From Anisus vortex (Eukaryota > Mollusca > Gastropoda > Planorbidae): a stretch of DNA of 64,000 nucleotides. Made by a program: the position numbers and the translations under genes. The stretch spans positions 32,594,141-32,658,140 of the forward strand of contig OX421500.1 of assembly GCA_949126835.1 (NCBI GenBank). The letters are read 5' to 3'. Numbering within the stretch: the stretch's first letter is position 1; the number at the start of each line of letters is the position of its first letter. This document shows, piece after piece, positions 60,599 to 64,000 of this stretch. The notes under the pieces were generated by a model. It had not been told where the DNA came from. It ran no database searches and saw only the letters and a program-made list of their open reading frames with translations.

Positions 60599-62305
60599 TC
60601 AACAACAGAGTGATGTTTCATTTTACTTGACTGTTGAACTTTCGTGTATTTTGATTTTGACAGTGGAACTGCTCTTTGTACAAACATAAAATGCCTTATA
60701 CACATTTATCTATACACATATTCAAATATATTTATATCAAATTATACATTCTAGTAATACTTTCAATTACCAAACTTTTAATTGCACTTTTGTAAAACTA
60801 TGTTTGTATTTTATGAAACAACGCTACAGTTGTGAAACAAATATTTTAATCTAAGCACAATATTATTTTGTTTTATATTCATAATTTAATATTTTTTTCA
60901 TAACCGTTTTTTTATCTTTCTTTTTGAAATTTACTTTCCTAAATTTGCTTGTCTTGAGCGGGTAATTGACAAGTCTTAATGAGATGTGAACTTTTTAACT
61001 GGGGTGATCGTGAACTTCCAGTTTTATTTTTAATCTAATAAACAAAAAAAAAGCATGTTTTTGCTGGTGTTTGACAATTGATTTCAACCTCGACGGCTAG
61101 TTCTAGTCTTTTAGAATTATACAAAGGATACAATATTAGTTATGAGGTATCCGTTTTTAACATCAAAAGTAAGTAGGCGATAATTAATACTCAAGTGTTA
61201 GTCGCGTGAGGTTAAATGTTTATTTGTTTACAAAATAAATTAGTCAAGAGTTGCGTTTTCTTGGTTATTGAAAAACAAAATGCGTAAATTCATATAAACG
61301 AATAACAAAAATTCCTTTGCATTAAGCAATACGTTTGATATTATAAAAAGGTGATTATTCACTTCTGACTTTCACAATATATTGTTTTGTTTTGTAAACA
61401 TCTTTTGGACATGAAAAAAACTTTAATCCCCAACAAATGTTCACACAACCAGCAACCCAGCGCACAGTCATGTTTCGAATAAAATAATCGATTTCGACCG
61501 GAAATGTTATTTCTTATGAACTTTTATGCATGCATACACGTTGAGACTTGTCAATAGAGATAAGCGTTCACTATTTATTGTAAATACCTTTTTTATTTTA
61601 AATATTATTTATATTTTAATATATACACCAACTAAACGTCATTATTGATGTCAATAATTCTGTTTTCTCCTATACAAATATATTTCTTTATTGTTGTTCA
61701 TTTTGCTGTGATCTTCTGTCTGCTGATAAAATAATTTGAATTTTTTTTAATAACTTCATTATCATTTATACATTTATACATTGAAGAATTTAAAAAAAAA
61801 AAAACTTTTTATTTGTAATAGCTTGTTATTGTTTTTTCTTTGGAAATAATTAGAATCCCTTTGACTCAATGCTATTTTGAAATCCATATTTAATTATTAT
61901 TTAGTATTGTAAAGCTCATAATAAAAGTGTATATATCTTTATATAATTTATTATCTCCCTTATTTTAAAATGAAAATTGTTTTTCTTTAGTTTATTCAAT
62001 ACTTATATTTTTTTACAAATAATTACTGTTCTTTTAATTAGCTAAATCAAATTTGTTAACTTTTAACTGTAGTATTATTTCTGAAGTTGATTAATTGTAC
62101 TACAAAATATTTTAGACTTATTTTATATAATAGACTTAGACCACCCAGAATGTTTGGGATGAATTATTTAGCAATGTTTCTTATACTTTTACATTGGATC
62201 TGTGACAGTAAAATGTTTGTATTTATTATTAAAATGTTGATATTGTTGACTTTGTTATATTTGAAGCATATTTTTTATATCTATAATAAACTTTATATAC
62301 CATAG
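60599..62305 (+). other. Probable 3' UTR and downstream sequence
   Basis: AT-rich. AATAAA occurs near 61037 (inside the dispersed repeat), 61920 and 62284; the last, followed by a T/GT-rich stretch, is the best-looking polyadenylation site. The true end needs transcript data. Confidence 0.45.
60969..61541. repeat. Dispersed repeat, copy B
   Basis: Same orientation and order as 9608-10171, differing by scattered substitutions and small indels. Starts about 370 bp after the stop codon, so it may be carried in the mRNA. Confidence 0.8.
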
Positions 62306-62624
62306 AAATTCTCTTGTTCTTTGTTAATGTCATATTGTATCCTACATTTGATAAGTCAACAGATTATTGAGACCTTGAGAACAAAAGTAATTGAAAAAAT
62401 CTATATTTAAACGTTTATGGCTGCCAGTGCACTAAAGTAAAAGTATCTTCAAATGTTTTTATAAAAAAAACATCTCCCATTGCTTGGGGGGAACCATGAC
62501 GTAATGACGTAGGCTAATGGAAAGGAGGGGGTGTGGGTAGGAGGTAGCTAGAAAGCATATGTTCAAATGCAATAGCTATATCTTACAAGTTTACAGACGT
62601 TACTTGTACATAGAAGATTAATAT

Positions 62625-62740
62625 GTCAACTGGCCCCAAAACTCGCAGATCGGCAGGTTTCGGTTGGCGGAAGGGATAGAACCCGCGACGTGTCGGTTGA
62701 CTGTCCGGTGAATTAACTATAGGACCAGCCAGCCTCTCAC
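62625..62740 (-). repeat. tRNA-like repeat, antisense
   Basis: Reverse complement contains GGCTGGTCCTATAGTTAATT and GTCGCGGGTTCTATCCC, which resemble A and B boxes. The acceptor-stem pairing of a real tRNA is not evident. Confidence 0.4.
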
Positions 62741-62744
62741 TATA

Positions 62745-63420
62745 AGTGATCAAATTTCTAAATAAGGGTTGATAAACTGGTTCACTAGACAAACTAGTTA
62801 CAAATTAGAGTGATTAGCTAAACTAAATGTCTTTTTAAAAAAAGTTATATTAGTAAATGTTCAAAATGCAACAGTTTTATGTAGATAAATAATATTACTC
62901 TAATACTAAACCTAATAACATGTTTGGGAGTATTGAAAACTGTTGGAATAGAAATAAAGGATAGTTTGATTAATTTGATAAATATTACGTTCCAAGAAGA
63001 ATTTATTGCAATTAGAAGTGATTATTTTTTCAATTTTGTAATTAAAATTATTTTTTATGTGAGTATAAAAACAAATAATATACCCTGGTATTTGGCTTAT
63101 TGCTGGTAATTGGCGTATTGCTGGTAATTGGCTTATTCAATAAATTGGTGTTCAAAGTCTAGAAGAATAAAAAGCAGACACTCTTGGCTTCAATAATATT
63201 TACTTATAAATCTTTTAAAACGTTAAAATTTCAACAGAAAGCAAGAATCACCAAATAATATTGGATATTAGAATTACGGTAGGCCTACTAATTTAGGCCT
63301 ACCTTGTTTCTTTAGAGAACTCACAATATAGACTATCTATATCATCTAATTTTTCTTTTTATCCTATATGTTTTTCTGCAACCCCCTTTCCCCTTTTCTC
63401 TCATTTATGTTCGTTTTCTG
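62745..63420. other. Intergenic AT-rich sequence
   Basis: A short tandem repeat, ttattgctggtaattggc, occurs at 63085-63140. Nothing else seen. Confidence 0.4.
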
Positions 63421-63429
63421 ATTTCCTGA

Positions 63430-63600
63430 CATCTGTTATAGAGGCACTGCACACCAAAACCAAAATAAAGATCTACAAATCAAATGTGCGCTCGGTCCTT
63501 CTATATATCGCAGATACTTGGGAAACCATCAGGAATATTGAAAGAAGGCTGAGAGGTTGTGAGAGTAGGTGTGTTTGTCGCATTTCAGAAAGTTTCAAGA
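63430..63600 (+). pseudogene. LINE reverse transcriptase, C-terminal fragment
   Basis: Translation gives ALHTKTKIKIYKSNVRSVLL then YIADTWETIRNIERRLRGCE, matching the conserved LSTKTKLxIxxSxVxSVLLYGxETW segment of non-LTR elements. Truncated on both sides. Confidence 0.75.
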
Positions 63601-63990
63601 TCCACTTTTATGTTGCTGCTTTAGACACAGCTGCATTCACAGTAAAAGAAAGATTTTTCCTAGTTAAATAAAGTATCTGGTGTCTTTGGATTTTTGTACA
63701 ACATTCCTGACCTTAAAAACAACACTACATCAGAGGTTAAGTCGATGTGCAAAAACTTGAAAAAAACATTAACAAGTGAAAAAGATGAAGGTTTGAATGA
63801 ATTGCATTGCTGTTGTACGACACTGTTCTGAACAATTTCTCATCATCTCCATGACTCAGTATCAAACCATGAAATTAAACTACATTTACCAACAGGATCT
63901 TAAAAATGGATTTCTTTTCATGTGTGTAGCATTTCGTACTTTGCTTACGTTGCCACTAGTGCGGTACGAAGTTTATGAAAATGTAAGCTA
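63590..63990 (+). pseudogene. hAT/ZMYM1-like transposase, frameshifted 3' end
   Basis: Pieces in different frames read HFYVAALDTAAFTVKERF, then SGVFGFLYNIPDLKNNTTSE with MCKNLKKTLTSEKDEG, then LNYIYQQDLKNGF and VAFRTLLTLPLV. The order LD..l..RF - FGFLY.i..Lk - C..L...L - A.R.LLTLPV is that of hAT transposases of the zinc-finger MYM type before the dimerisation domain. Stops and frameshifts make it a relic. Confidence 0.75.
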
Positions 63991-64000
63991 ATTAAAACCT

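Overview
This is a eukaryotic genomic window, AT-rich and full of introns. It is most likely from a lophotrochozoan, and a gastropod mollusc is my best guess. The grounds are the strong excess of the palindromic word TAGGCCTA, many short non-autonomous DNA transposons, tRNA-derived SINEs, and a membrane mucin architecture common in molluscs. The species assignment is inference. No bacterial-style genes, operons or CRISPR arrays are present.

One large gene on the + strand fills about 60 kb. I could join 47 exons from 509 to a stop codon at 60596-60598, with the reading frame kept through every junction: 10,466 nt, about 3,487 residues, with the 5' end and signal peptide off the left edge. The protein order is a Thr/Ser/Pro mucin region (exons 1-2), NIDO (3-6), AMOP-type Cys-rich region (7-8), VWD (9-13), a cadherin-like beta domain (14-15), and a long EGF / laminin-type EGF array (15-35). 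After that come a second mucin block fused to half an EGF (36), a last EGF pair (37), a SEA domain with an intact G-S autoproteolysis motif (38-40), a short Cys-rich stem (41), a 14-nt microexon (42), one transmembrane helix (43) and a cytoplasmic tail of about 120 residues (44-47). This is the MUC4-like membrane mucin plan. All extracellular EGF exons are phase 1-1, so they can be duplicated or skipped without breaking frame.

The introns hold most of the mobile DNA. Intron 2 (4730-15440) carries a GC-rich island of unknown origin, a 40-bp minisatellite, a hAT-type MITE, and a complete but dead piggyBac element (10683-15295, TTAA on both sides). The intron inside the VWD-coding part (23633-27406) holds about 50 copies of a 51-bp repeat in which every copy carries both a 3' and a 5' splice-site consensus, followed by another hAT-like element. 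Other introns hold further TIR elements with exact or near-exact target-site duplications (18904, 21850, 42672, 48422, 52370, 56143), a mariner-type MITE (31803), a 1.76-kb tandem duplication with an internal 19-bp array (33181-36887), a decayed LINE (44150-45370), and 23-bp and 20-bp minisatellites.

Downstream of the stop (60599-64000) there is AT-rich probable 3' UTR, a second copy of a ~570-bp dispersed repeat, a tRNA-like repeat, a LINE 3' fragment and the frameshifted 3' end of a hAT/ZMYM1-like transposase at the right edge.
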